Shown here one piece after another: positions 48,069 to 59,961 of a stretch of 64,000 bases of DNA; positions within the stretch are counted from its first letter, which is position 1; each line of letters starts with the position of its first letter. Location of the stretch: NCBI RefSeq assembly GCF_949628265.1, contig NC_088786.1, positions 22,899,681 to 22,963,680 on the forward strand. Reading direction: 5' to 3'. The stretch is from Cloeon dipterum (taxonomy: Eukaryota; Arthropoda; Insecta; Ephemeroptera; Baetidae). A program made the translations under genes and the position numbers. The notes beneath the pieces are model-generated. The model was given only the letters and a program-made list of their open reading frames with translations, did not search any database and was not told the origin of the DNA.

Positions 48069-51000
48069 TCACCTGGCGTAAAAATGGAGCGTGAGCAACC
48101 AGCACCAAAGCGAAGTCGTCACCAGCGTGAACATTCTCTCCGACCCGCTATTTCTCTGCTGCCGCTGTATTGCCGCTGGTTTATCGCCTGCAGACGAGTA
48201 ATAAACGTCGTAAACACTCTTATGGCTATAACTCAGAACGCCTTTTGTGTTCTGCAATCCACCAGTGGTGTCCAAAGACGCCACTAAACACTAAATTGTG
48301 ACAGTGTATATGATAAAATTAAAAAAATTCCCTCATTCCTGTTACAGTAGGTCGTTCAACCAAAACTACTTCCCTCGGACACCCTAAAGGGAACTGCATT
48401 AGGGGGAGCGTGATTTTTATTTATCAGCACACTGTCTTGAAATGCTCATATAAAATTATACCGATTTGCTATCTTGTCGTTGTATTTCGTTTGCAAGATA
48501 TCTCTACATTGTAAGACTTGGATCCCCGCAAAATGATAACTTTTGAGCGGAGTGGGTTCAAAATAAAGTTTCCCTCCCTTGGGCGGCTTCGGATAACATT
48601 ATCAGATCGCACGAAACATAGGCATGCACTTATTTACCTTTTGAAACGAACACTTGGATGAAGTCAGGGTCCGTGTTGGAGGCTCTGCAGCTGTAGTTGC
48701 CCGAGTCCGTGAGTTTGGCGTTGTTGATAATTAACCGGCTGTGGGTTTTCGGACCCGGCTCGGTGCTCACGGTTACGCCGCCTCTCGACGTGTCGTAATT
48801 GATCATCCGCTCGTTGTGGTACCAAAATACGTACTGCGGCGGAGCCGGACTCTGGCAAGTTAATCAAATTTAGCGAATGTCGAGTGGGAGCGTACGCGTT
48901 AAAAAGTTTACATTTTCAATTATGCACACAAGGCTGATGGTGCTGCCTTCGCCGATGTGGTATTCGCCGCTGCCCAAGATAAACGCTTCTGGGACCACTA
49001 TGTGCAAGTTGAAGTAGTGCGACATTGTGCCACTGCCCGTCGCTACCTGAACGTGTCACGTACACACAGAGTAAATTAATCACAATACAAATAAATAAAG
49101 CTCGCTGTCACAGCAAACATTTTTTACACAATTGTCAAAATGATGGTGCTTCAGTTGACAGCAAAATACGCGCGTTTATTCTTTTGTGTGTATGAATATA
49201 AGCGCGCAAGTGCTTTCAAGTGACAGGGAAGATTGGAGACATATTTATTTTTCCTCCCTCTGAGAATTCTTCACTTTTCTTTGTATTACGCTTTTGATAA
49301 GCGCTAGCTTATTGAACGTAAAATTTATCTTTTGTTTCCTCCATCAACAAGCAAAGCAGAATTTCCATTGCAAAGAAGCACGTTTTAAAAGAGAGCACTT
49401 GAGTTGTAATAAAATAATTAGCCCAAATAACTTTTCCCAATGCCCCACCTGGTTCTAAGAAAGAAACAAGAGAAAAGTCTTATTAACGCGTGCTTCTAAA
49501 AGGTACATTTTTTACTGCTTTAATATGGAAGAGTAATTATATTAATTAACAATGATAAAATGAATGAAACAGTGTAATTAGAAAAAGTTTACCTGGCATT
49601 CGTAAGTGCCGTTGTCCCTTTTCTGAACATATTTGATCTGCAAAGTCCAGTCGTCTGCACCCTCGGTGTGCGCCACTTGAAAGCGCTCATCGTTTGTGTA
49701 AGTGAAAACGCCCGAGGTAAGAATGTGCCAGTCTCTGCGTCTCACCCACGACACCTGAGGCCAAATCGTTTGTCATGAGCGAAAAAGCCAAAGGGAGACC
49801 GAGGATAATATTTCACCGGTCGCTCGCCGAGGTTTTTGACTCTGCAGTGTAAAAAGGCCGTTCCTCCGAGCTGGGCGGTCACGTTGGTGACCATGTTCTG
49901 GTCGAACAGCGGATCGTTGTTCTTTCGATTTTTTCGGAATTTCCCGTAGTCCTTGAACCACGGATTCTGCCACGGATACTTCTCCGTGGCCGACAAGTAA
50001 TTTTCTCGTGAGTCGGCTGAATAAAAATAGAGAAAGAGAGACATTAAGAGTCGGTCCATTTATCATTTTAATTAAAAATCTGCCTCTTCAGATTGCGCGC
50101 ACACACTCACGCGCGACAGGGGCCCCCGGATTGGTATGCAACGCGCGCTTTATAACTGCTGGGCGGCACAGCATCCTCTACATTATAAGGGGCGCGTCCG
50201 TGTGTCAAGCCCGCCCGCCGCCGCCAACGACGACGACGACGACGAGCGGAACGCAGAGTTTTAGCCTCTTTATCAATTTGTCAACGGGGCTGTGTGCCCC
50301 GCACGATAAAGTTTAGAAATGTGCTTCAAAAGCACTGACTGAGTGAAACGCGCTGAATTTTACGTCACGGTGTGGGCGACGCTATTTTATTTCGTCGAAT
50401 GCGTGTGTCGCTTGAGGAAAATTTCGTGCTCAAGTGCAGTAAAAGCAATTGCTCTGGTTTTTAATGTGCTGTAATTTCATTAACAAGAGGGAAACTACCT
50501 TCTCGTTGACTCGCGTATTATTATAGTCAGCATTAAAAGTTGTACGCGTTCCAGAAAAAATGTCATTTGTGGAACTCACAAATGAGCTTATTTTGTGTGG
50601 TCTGTTGAAATAACAATCAGTATATATACTTTTATAAAAAAATTCAAGCATTTTTATCTCAATATAGCTAAAGAAAAGTGAGAAACGGAAAGCTCTTTTG
50701 TAAAAATGAGGAAATCAGCATTAATGTTACCATGACATACACTTCACTTTTCTGACAAAAAGGTAGCCCGAGGGTAGAATGCTTTGAACGGGTTGAATAA
50801 AAAAACCAGGTGAAACAAAGAGAGGCTTGCTTGAATTTAGTCAGTCGGGTTGTCCTTCGTGGCTTTCGCGTAACCAATTTAGTCTAATGAATGATTTCGT
50901 GATATTCTGTTTTCAGCTATCAACCAAATACGCGCAAGTCTCAATTATTCAGAGTGTAGTTAAAATTTGTAATTTAGTGTAACCATGCAAAAGCGGAACC

Positions 51001-53215
51001 AAAGCGTTACTTAATCATGCATGTAAACCTATAGTGTCATTTTCACAGAATATCACCAGAGTAATAACACTTTCTCACACAACGAAAAAACAGGAAGAGA
51101 CATAAAACCGTGTCAAAACCGCGCGCATGTTTTCCATTAGGTTTGGAAAATAATGACATAGCGTGACGGTTGCGTCATATTTTACATCCCAAATGACACA
51201 TTCGCGCCGCACCTTTTATCTGTTGGTCGATTTCCAGTGTGTGCAGGCCGAAAAAGGAGAAGTCGACGTTCAGCAGGTCTGGGTCGCCGCTGCCGTTCAG
51301 AATCGACGTCCAGATATCGGGCGGGAATTTGGCCTCCTCGTCTATAATTTCCGCTGATTGCGACGTCGTCGACTCTACTGGGAATTAACAATCGAATTAA
51401 CGCCGCGGTCTTGTCAATTGTCAATTGCTGACGGCCGGCGCTCGATATCCATTTGTCACGCGCACGCCGCGTATAAATAGCGGTGGGCAGACGCGTTTTT
51501 TCTGCAGTCGTTGGCGGAAAAAGCGACAACGACGAGCAGTATCACACAACTCGTTGGCCGAGAGAAAGAAAAACTTTTGCAACCTGCTGTCGCAGCAGCT
51601 GCTCTTTTTCTGCCGGGAAAAAGCGTCGGAGACTAATAAATCAAAAGCTGTTTACACGCGATAGTTGAGTGAAAAAGCAGCAATCAAATCAAAAAATCGG
51701 CGGCGCTTGGCGCGAACACAGTGTGCATGCTCTCACCTGAATCAAGATTAATGACGGCGGAGCTGAAGCGAGCTGCCAAAACATCCATCACCATCAGTAT
51801 TAGCAAAACTGCAAATGTACATGGAGAGCAGAGTTAAGTCCCGGTTGTTAATTCCTTTGGGAAAGTAGTGCAGTCGCGAGAGAGAGACAGAGAGAGAGCG
51901 GGTGTGTATGTGTTGTATATGAAGTGACGGGCGAGAGAGTGAGCGCCGGATGCAATCGATAAGCTTTTCTCGCCGTTAAGTTCTTTGTGCGGATTTTCCC
52001 TGTTGAAAAGCAAGCGGTGGCAAATTTACGAGAGCAAAGCAGAGACAGAAAAGTTGCCCGCGAATCACGCGGCTGCCGGAGTGGCCGACCGCTGGCGAGC
52101 TCTATACTTGAGGGTTTATTTGCAGCCTTATTTACGGCGCCGGCCTGCAATTTCCTCTTTTCCTGCGGCCCGAATTGGGTATTAAGAGCTCTTTGAGTGG
52201 GCGGCATGTAATCCTGTAACGCAGCGTGTTAAATTAAGCGGAATTTTCAGCCTTTCCACCAAGAATTTTGCACACCGAAAGAGGATTAGCAAAGGTGATA
52301 TATAACGGATGCTGAATAGGCAAATAAGATTCTGCTGCAGTGTATATATTTGAATAAATTGTATTTAGTTCGCTCTCCGTGCTATTTGATCAAGCAGCCT
52401 CTTTGACAAAGGAAGACGGAAAGCGAATATTGTTTCAGGGTTGTTAAAAATGTATTTCCGCTGTTGTTCGTGTTTGCATTTCGTTAAATCTTAACGTTTC
52501 AATTCGCAAATGGCTTCTCTTTCCGCAAAAAGCGTCCGTTTCTCACGAGTTGATTTATCGGAGAAATGTTTGTGGTGCTGGCTGAAAGTTATTCAGAGCA
52601 TGAGGCGAAAGCGAAGCCGCGGAATCGCGAAAAACAGTGGCATTGTGTGCGAGTCGGAGTGAGAGAGAAAGAGCGAAGCGAGAAAGAGAGTCGCGAGTTG
52701 TTATAATTATTGATTTTCTGTTAGGCAATTTAAGAATGATGAATTGAGGCAAAGTCGTCGGGACACAACTGAATGAGAGTAGCTAGATAATCGCGGCGCG
52801 CGAGAGAAAGAGAGGGAGCGAGATAAATTGACTGCTCCTCTGGTTGGTGCTGAGCAAAAAGCTACACACAGCGCAGTCTTTGTTAGTTAAACTTTTCCAT
52901 CCAACTCTCTTTGTCGAGCGTGAATTATTAATTTAATAAACATCAAACAAGAAATCCCAGCAGCGGCAGCTAACCCGCTGCAATTAAACTGCTGGTGGGC
53001 AGGCCTCGGCCAGCGATGAGCGAAATGAAATTATATCCAAAAGGGGGAGCGAAAAAAACGCAGCCTTCCCTCTGCATCGTCACTGGTTATTGCCGCGACG
53101 GGACAAAAAATGTCGATACAAACAGAGTTATTTCCGCACAAAACAACACACACTCTCGGCGGGGGGCAAAAAAAGAAAGTGGGCACCATGTCTCACCTCG
53201 GCGCGTCGCCTCCAT
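48069..53215 (-). CDS. dpr: dpr-family immunoglobulin cell-surface receptor
   Basis: Two-Ig neuronal recognition protein of the arthropod defective proboscis extension response family, whose members bind DIP partners to specify synapses. Eight exons (53197..53215, 51737..51808, 51213..51377, 49817..50016, 49593..49754, 48912..49046, 48638..48851, 48069..48187) join in phase to 361 residues. The signal peptide (VLLILMVMDVLAARFSSA) spans the first two exons; only 19 coding bases lie in exon 1. Ig1: LGGTAFLHCRVKNL, VSWVRRRDWHILTSG, DDWTLQIKYVQKRDNGTYECQ. Ig2: GSTISLVCII, PPQYVFWYHNERMINYD, SRLIINNAKLTDSGNYSC. The tail has the family GDKPAAIQ and ends hydrophobic (VTTSLWCWLLTLHFYAR), fitting a GPI signal or membrane anchor. 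The paralogue number cannot be assigned. Introns are far longer than elsewhere in the window, as usual for neuronal genes. Confidence 0.92.
50017..51212 (-). other. dpr intron with (GAC)n tract
   Basis: Intron between the second Ig-gene leader exon (ends 51213) and the exon starting at 50016. It contains a GC-rich stretch with a GAC/CGA trinucleotide tract around 50225-50250. No coding exon is evident. Confidence 0.55.
51809..53196 (-). promoter_or_regulatory. dpr first intron with GAGA-type tracts
   Basis: Contains several GA-rich tracts (51875-51935, 52660-52690, 52798-52822) of the kind bound by GAGA factor in insects. They flank the first two coding exons of the dpr gene and may be part of its promoter or of pausing and enhancer elements. 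Factor binding is inferred from sequence type only. Confidence 0.45.
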
Positions 53216-54625
53216 GACTCTGGACTCGCGGTGGAGCGCGACAAAAGACATCGGATTCACGCTCATTACTCCACTGCACTCGACTAGAACTGCCAGTCCG
53301 TCGTGAAATGGGCAAAAGACGGAGCGAGCTCGGCTCGCAATGACATATTAGGGCGTGAGCAGTTGGCTTGATGGAGAACAAGGAGATTACACCGTCAGAT
53401 CTGGCTGGCAGATCTCGCTCGCCTCGCTCCCTGCTGCTGCTGCTGGACCTGCCTGCCTGTGCTGCTATTGAGCAGGCCTCTCTCTCGCTCTCTCGGGCCC
53501 GCCACCCCTCCCACCCCACCAGCCCCGTCCATCCACCCTCACCCCTGCCTGCCTCTCCCAAAAGCAGGCTCTTCGCCCTCGATACTATCGGCTGAGCGCC
53601 CAACCGCCTCCGGAATTATTGCTGTTTTTTGTTCGATTTCGTCCCCCGGAGGAGCGTTTAATCTTTATAGATTTTATTAGAGAGGATTTGCCGGACGCTA
53701 CGGATTCAGCGCGATTCCGGCCATTACTACCCGGTGAGAATGCCCGATGATATCGCCGCGGCAATTTATTCAGAACCGATATTATGCTGCACATATATAC
53801 ACCCGCGTACATTTATATAGAAATCGCATTGTGATGCAGCGCGCGGGTCCTTGTTGCTCGCTGACACTTTATTGAGAGGCATAGCCCCACACCCTTTAAT
53901 GCTGGTCGGCCTGGGCTATAAAATTGATGGATGGGGATTACGCTGTGGCACGATAGGCATTTTTGGACAAATTAGTTATTCAATCACAGAGCAGCCCGGG
54001 TAATTGCTTTTGTATGCGAAGGGGATGCTGCGCGCTCCACTGAGCTGCTGCCCGCCCGCTCTTGTATGTGCTAGCCGCAGGGCACGGCAGACCACTTGAA
54101 AAGACTAATGGTAAATAAACATCACCTTCTTTCTTCCTCCTGCGAATTTTGCTCGCTACATTTCCGCTTGTGCCTACCTTGAGCAGACTAGCAAAATCCG
54201 CAACACATTAATTCTGCCTCCCAATTCGATGAAAAATTCCAATGCAAATTCAATTCATTAGACTCGCGCTCGCTCCGCACTTTGTTTGAACAGCCAAGCC
54301 TGAGGAAACATTTGCCCTGTTTCGCCATTTAATGTGTAAATGGCAACTGCGCAGTTATTCTTAATTAATATTACTTAACGTCAAATCAATTTAGCATACT
54401 AAGCAAATTGGCCTCGATAGGCACGGAACTTTAACGACTGTTTAAATGTAATGAAATAATTAAGCACCCAGAAACAGCAATTGCTGATCAATGTTTTATG
54501 AGGAGAAGTATTGATTTTGTACGGCTTGATTACAAAAACAAAAAGCAGGTAATTAAGGAGAATTCATTTTTAATAATACATTTGCAGAAGTTTCTTTCAT
54601 GAGATGAAATGCTAACGGTAGCAAA
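53216..54625. other. dpr upstream region and PRMT5 3' flank
   Basis: The part near dpr (53380-53590) is GC-rich and strongly CT-biased on plus (TCTCTCTCGCTCTCTCG, then C-rich), consistent with a dpr core promoter or 5' UTR on the minus strand. The remainder up to the PRMT5 stop shows nothing coding. Confidence 0.5.
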
Positions 54626-57050
54626 TTAAAGTCCAATGTAGTAAGACCTGCCTCCTGGATTGTGAACTGGCACTGGTACAGGGCCAGAGATGCACCACTC
54701 ATACCAGACTTTTTTATCACTGCACAACCGCCAGAAGTGTACTGATAGCTTGTCACCACTGCGGAGATGGACTGGCTCCTAATAGCAGACAGAAGCATTA
54801 AATTTTTGTTTGGTGATTCAACTATGATGGTGATGACAAACCTTGATAGGGAAGTAAATGGGGAACCAGCTGAACATTCCAGGTGAGTGGTTGTGTGGTG
54901 CAATGCTCATGATCACATCTTTGTACAGGACACAGCTGAAAAATCCAGCAAATCCGTGCAGAATGCAGTTTTTCTTGATTTCAAAATTCAGCTTTTCGCT
55001 CCTTCTGTTGTCAATTACTTCATCTGCGTCAGTAAGAAATGAATCAAATTAGAATTGTATGTTGCGTATCTTTCAAACACATTATACCAAGGTTAGGATG
55101 AATAAAAGTGAAGAGAGACTGAGTAGGTGCCAGTGTGTAAATGTTTTGCAAATTCACTACATATGGAGTCTCATAGTGAGCAAGAGGATGTTTGTTCTTG
55201 TCAGTGCACTCATTCACGTCATTGTGCAACTTTGATGACTGCATGGGACTGATGTATGAGGTGTAGCTTTGAGGAATGGAGATTCCGGTTTCTGAAATTT
55301 GTGATAACAAGTTATAACATCAACCAATTCAAAACTTATGTAAAAGACCACCTTTCAGGAGGTGCTGGACTCCATCCAAACACTCAGGGGAAAGTTCGTT
55401 GTCGCCAAATGAGCCCAGCAGTTCAGACACAATAATGTCTGCCTTCTCCTCAGGGTTCCATTGCCGCATGTCACTGGAGATTACTGTCACTTTGTCTCCC
55501 CACATATCCTCTTTCTGGGCGAGCAGTCTGAATAAAAAAAAACGTATTAATCTCAATTCAACAAATTAATGGAAGTTACTCACGTGACTACTGCATTTGG
55601 ATTTTTTTCCACCGCATAGACGTGAACATTACGGTCTGACAACTTAGCAGCGTTTAAAGACGCTCTGACCAGTGGACCACGACCAGCCCCAACGACCATA
55701 ACAGTCCTGTAAGCGTTATTATTAGCACGTGGGCTATACAAACGCGTTTTAAATATACAAAGTCTTCTGCGTTTTAAGTTCTGTAGGCACCATGTCCAGC
55801 ATAGCATGGTAGATTGCTTTCTGGTATAAGTTGTATTTGACGGGGTCCTTCTCAAACACTTCATAGGTCTGAGATTCCAAGTTATCCATCAGAGGCTGCA
55901 GTGGGCATTGCAGGAAATCTTCATAGCCCTGGCCAAATGACTGCAGAGGATCGTCGGACACACTGCTCTACAAGTGGAGGTTTGTTAAATTAAAAAATTA
56001 CACATCAGGAATAAATTTACTTTGTAAAGATGGTCCAGGTACGTTACGTAGAAGTTCATGTCTTCGTGCCTTTTGTTTCCTTGGATCACCATCTGAATGT
56101 TAAGCTTTGCAAGGGCTTTAACCACCTCTTGGTGGGCTTTAGACAAAACAGGGTAGCCCTTTTTGTTGGTTAGGAATATGCTGGTTGGCACAATGAGGCA
56201 CTTCACAGGTTCTCCAAGCCAGCGCTCAATGTTTGCAGTAGACGGAATATCTGCAGAAAGCTCCAACGCCAAGTTGAAATGTTTGTTGTAGTTGGCTACT
56301 GAGCGAAACACATTCCACCTAAAACCGTTTATGTAAACTCTGTGCAAAAAATATGGAGAAAATTCTGACCACTCCCAGGTGTCTTCAGATGGGACTTCCT
56401 CTGTGACATCTGATCTGTAGTAAGAAATAGCGGTGGTGACAGGCGACTCCAAAGGCACCACAACCCAGGCAGAGCAGTTGAAGTGAAGCGAGGTGAATTT
56501 ATTGTAGATGAGTCGCGCCAGGTTGACGTGGTTGCCACCTTTCAGTCTGAACATCATCACAGGCAAGCCAAGGTGCGAGAAGTAGTCCATCTCCTGCTGC
56601 AGCACCAACTCCGAGTGCTCTTTGATTTGCGCGTCAGGGCTGTCAACGTCAATCCACGGGGAAAATTTGCCAACCACCAATCGATTCCAATCTGGAATAG
56701 TTTGTGACAGTTTTGTTAGAGATAATTAAATATTAGCCTCTTAATCATGCATAAAAATGGGATTATGTATGTACATACCATTTGATGTGAGCACAAAGTC
56801 AGGTCTAGTCAGATTCGTAGGCCTCCTCTTGTGGACGTCTGACACAAGCAATTCTCTCTTCATGCGAGGATGGTAAATAGGGACACACATGAAATCATAC
56901 CTAATTTACAGAAAGGTACAATGATTTTGCCATAGATTTAACGATGTCAAAAGCGAACCCAGCCTGAGAAGACATCCGTAGACACAAGTCAATGTCTGGT
57001 ACAGCCGCATAATCGAGGCCACAAGAAAGCGGTTTGCTTTGGCTTGACAT
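54626..57050 (-). CDS. PRMT5: Protein arginine methyltransferase PRMT5 (capsuleen)
   Basis: Symmetric arginine dimethyltransferase of the methylosome, acting on Sm proteins, histones and, in insects, Piwi proteins. Ten exons (56959..57050, 56779..56900, 56370..56691, 56021..56318, 55759..55967, 55584..55706, 55352..55527, 55088..55291, 54842..55023, 54626..54778) join in phase to 626 residues, as expected. The TIM barrel has [15 protein letters not shown] and [20 protein letters not shown]. The catalytic domain has the SAM loop [10 protein letters not shown], the acidic [10 protein letters not shown], the double-E loop [15 protein letters not shown], and ends GGRSYYIGL. The intron 56319..56369 is 51 bases, in frame and stopless; removing it restores the family TWEW-WNVFRSV, so it is treated as spliced. 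Confidence 0.96.
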
Positions 57051-57432
57051 CTTCGCACTCGATGCCTCTTATGTTAACTTGGCAGAAAAATAAATAATTC
57101 ACACTTTAGACCGGTATTTCCTGAAATGTCAGATAGACAGGCGTAATGCTAATCGGAGTATGTAGTTGTGACGGATCAACAAAACATGAGATCAGTCGAA
57201 CCGGCGACAAACCTAAACATTTTCTAGCTAAACACGTGCGCGCGCGGCATTTAACGCGTGTAATACTGCCCTCTGTGAGCGGCACTTGGGACTATTTATG
57301 TAGTCTTCCATTCCAAATTCGCTGGATTCTGGATTTGACTTGATCCGACTCTTGATGTAAACAACCGTCGTTAGGAAGAAAAAATCAAGAAATTTACTAC
57401 TTCTTGCTATTGCCTATGTTAAACAAATTAAA
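57051..57432. promoter_or_regulatory. Bidirectional promoter of PRMT5 and CNOT11
   Basis: Only 382 bases separate the divergent start codons, so both promoters must share this stretch. It has a GC-richer, CpG-containing centre around 57232-57262 and no clear TATA box. Confidence 0.55.
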
Positions 57433-59359
57433 ATGACTATTTCTGTTAAAGAACTGTCGACATTGCTCGGGTGAGTTTTCTATGAAATAATGGAACTTTC
57501 TCACTTATGTATGATAATATTTTTGGTAGAATTCTCAGCGAGCAAAATTGCGAGACTCAACAAATGGAAGCTGTGGGCAACCAAGTGCTGCAATGTTTCA
57601 ACAAACAGGATTATTACAAAGGTATGTAAATTATTTGGGCAATTTATCATTAATGTGAATTTAATGAAATAAAATCTTTAGATAATAATTTCATTACATA
57701 ATACGACCGTTACGAAACGAAATTGGAAACCACATTATTATTTAATAAAATATTTAATTTTGCAGTTGGCTGTGCGGTGGTTTTACTTCTTCAGCAGTCG
57801 GACCTATTGCTTAGAAATTCCCAGAGAGTTGCTGCCATATCGGTTCTATACTCTCTGTACAAAGGAGAGCCCATTTCAATGAACCCCTTTGCAGGCGTTT
57901 TCATCCATCTTCTGGTAAAACTTGAAAACTGCTTAGCTTCAATATCTTTAACAGATGATATTGAAAATTAGGAATCATCCTCTCCAGAGACCGGCACATA
58001 TACAGGATTAGCAGGCGAGCTACCAACACTTACGCCTGTTGAAAAGGCTTTCGTCGCGCAACTTATCAGTGGGCCCAATAAAGATGTGTGATTTTTATCA
58101 ATTTCACTAAATCATTGTTAGTAATAGTAATATTTCTTCTTCACAGTTATTGAAAAAAACTCCAGCGCAAGTCTCTGCGAGCGATGAGTCTACCTACCAC
58201 ATGGGTGACCTTTCTGGAGTGCAATTAGCTTTAGCGGAACGACAGTCTCAACTTAGCCACTCTAGCAGATCTGCTATACCAGTTACTTTGAGTGTGGAGA
58301 GTGGAAAGTATAAAAGAATATCACAGCAAAAAATCGAGAAGTTAACTTGTAATATTTCAGCAAAACGGGAGAAAACTACTCTCCGAAGAAAGTCGCAGAA
58401 CAGCTATTAACCGGATTGAATCCGCCTGTTGAGCAATGCTACAAGCCAGAATTCTTCAGGCTGGTCCCTCCACTACATCAGTGTGACACCGAGGTAAATT
58501 TTGAAAATTTAAGTTATCTGGGTTTTTTACTATTTATGATTGTACAGCTGGTTTGGCTATTTCCTTCTCAACCAACGGAGCACACTGTCGCTTATGACTC
58601 CTCACTCTGCATTACAACCTCCAGTGACGCTGAAGCCAGACGACTCATGTCAAGGGCGTTCAAAAGCGCCCTAACCCTTCAACAACAACAGCTTTTCCTT
58701 GCAGAATTGGAACGAGATCCCAGCCTTGTGTACCACGTAGGATTAACTCCCAGTAAAGTAAGTTGGCTAACTAGTCTGCCCATTAAGTACTATTGAACCG
58801 GTTCTTCCAGCTACCACAGTTGGTGGAAAATAACCCACTGATCGCAATTGAAGTCTTGCTGAGACTGATGCAGAGCAGCCAAATAACAGAATATTTCAGC
58901 GCTTTGGTAAACATGGAAATGTCACTTCACTCTATGGAAGTAGTGAATAGGTATGTAATGCAAATTCAACAAACTGTTTTTTCATTGTGCTAATGACCAA
59001 ATTATTTAAGGCTTACAACAACAGTAGACCTTCCAACAGAATTTGTCCACCTGTACATCAGTAACTGCATTTCAACGTGTGAAACGATCAGGGATCGGTA
59101 CATGCAGAACCGCCTTGTCAGGCTTGTTTGCGTCTTCCTACAGTCATTGATTCGAAACAAAATCATAAACGTGCAAGAGTTGTTCATTGAAGTACAAGCA
59201 TTCTGCATCGAGTTCTCGAGAATAAGAGAAGCTGCAGCCCTTTTCCGTTTGCTTAAACAGCTTGATTCGGGCGTTGAAACAACCCAAGGAGGCTCCTCAC
59301 CTGTCACAACCACTACCAGCACAACTGCATCTGGATCCCCTAGCAATTCTGCTAAATAG
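57433..59359 (+). CDS. CNOT11: CCR4-NOT complex subunit CNOT11
   Basis: Subunit of the CCR4-NOT deadenylase complex that docks with CNOT10 on the N-terminus of CNOT1. Nine exons (57433..57470, 57530..57621, 57766..57914, 57972..58085, 58147..58307, 58361..58493, 58548..58757, 58811..58950, 59011..59359) join in phase to 461 residues (human 510). The N-terminal domain has ELSTLLGILSE and [20 protein letters not shown]. The C-terminal domain is very conserved: [38 protein letters not shown], and [20 protein letters not shown] to [35 protein letters not shown] in the linker is also family-specific. AATAAA at 59413-59418. Confidence 0.95.
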
Positions 59360-59961
59360 TGACTTGTTTATCACAGAGCTTAAACAATTGTGCGAAAGAT
59401 AATACTAAAACAAATAAAACTCGCTCATATAATGAAACTCTTCTTTGCATTTTATTCACACCCAATAATTAGAAACCCATGTGCCACATCAATTAGATAA
59501 ATATTTATTTAACACTTTTAGTAATAGAGATTGTTCGTTATAAAAAATTGTTTTCGTTAATTCAGATTTTAATTAAAATATAATTAAATAAAAATTCAAG
59601 TACAAAACAATTAACAGGATGTTAAGTTTTGATTGATTGTGTTAATAATTAATATAGTAAATTAATTACATAATTAAAGTAGGCTAATAATTTGGTAGCA
59701 TTTAGTTGCAATATAATTTAATATTGGGACTCGAGTCCACTGACAGCGCTACGATATTGTGCACGCATGGCCATGCAATAAAATTATTATTTTTGGTGGG
59801 CGGGGCTTACCAGTGCAAGGACATGTTGGGGCTGCGGCCGGCGAGCTCAAAGTCTGCATTGCATAGTTTTGTTTACGTTCTGCACGCAAAACGGAGCAAC
59901 AGTTGTTCTAATTTTGGGTGTTTGGGCTGCAGTGTATTGCAGTTTGCATCCTCCGGCTAAG
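59360..59961. other. CNOT11 3' flank and YEATS2 promoter
   Basis: AT-rich 3' flank of CNOT11 followed by a short GC-richer stretch (59790-59960) before the YEATS2 ATG. The YEATS2 frame stays open upstream to an earlier ATG at 59869, but the extra residues are hydrophobic and unlike the family, so they are not included. Confidence 0.5.

Noticed and set aside
59869-59961. Upstream ATG extending YEATS2 by 31 residues
   Set aside because: The added residues are hydrophobic (LILGVWAAVYCSL), unlike the family's acidic N-terminus, and unsuited to a nuclear protein; the ATG at 59962 is preferred.
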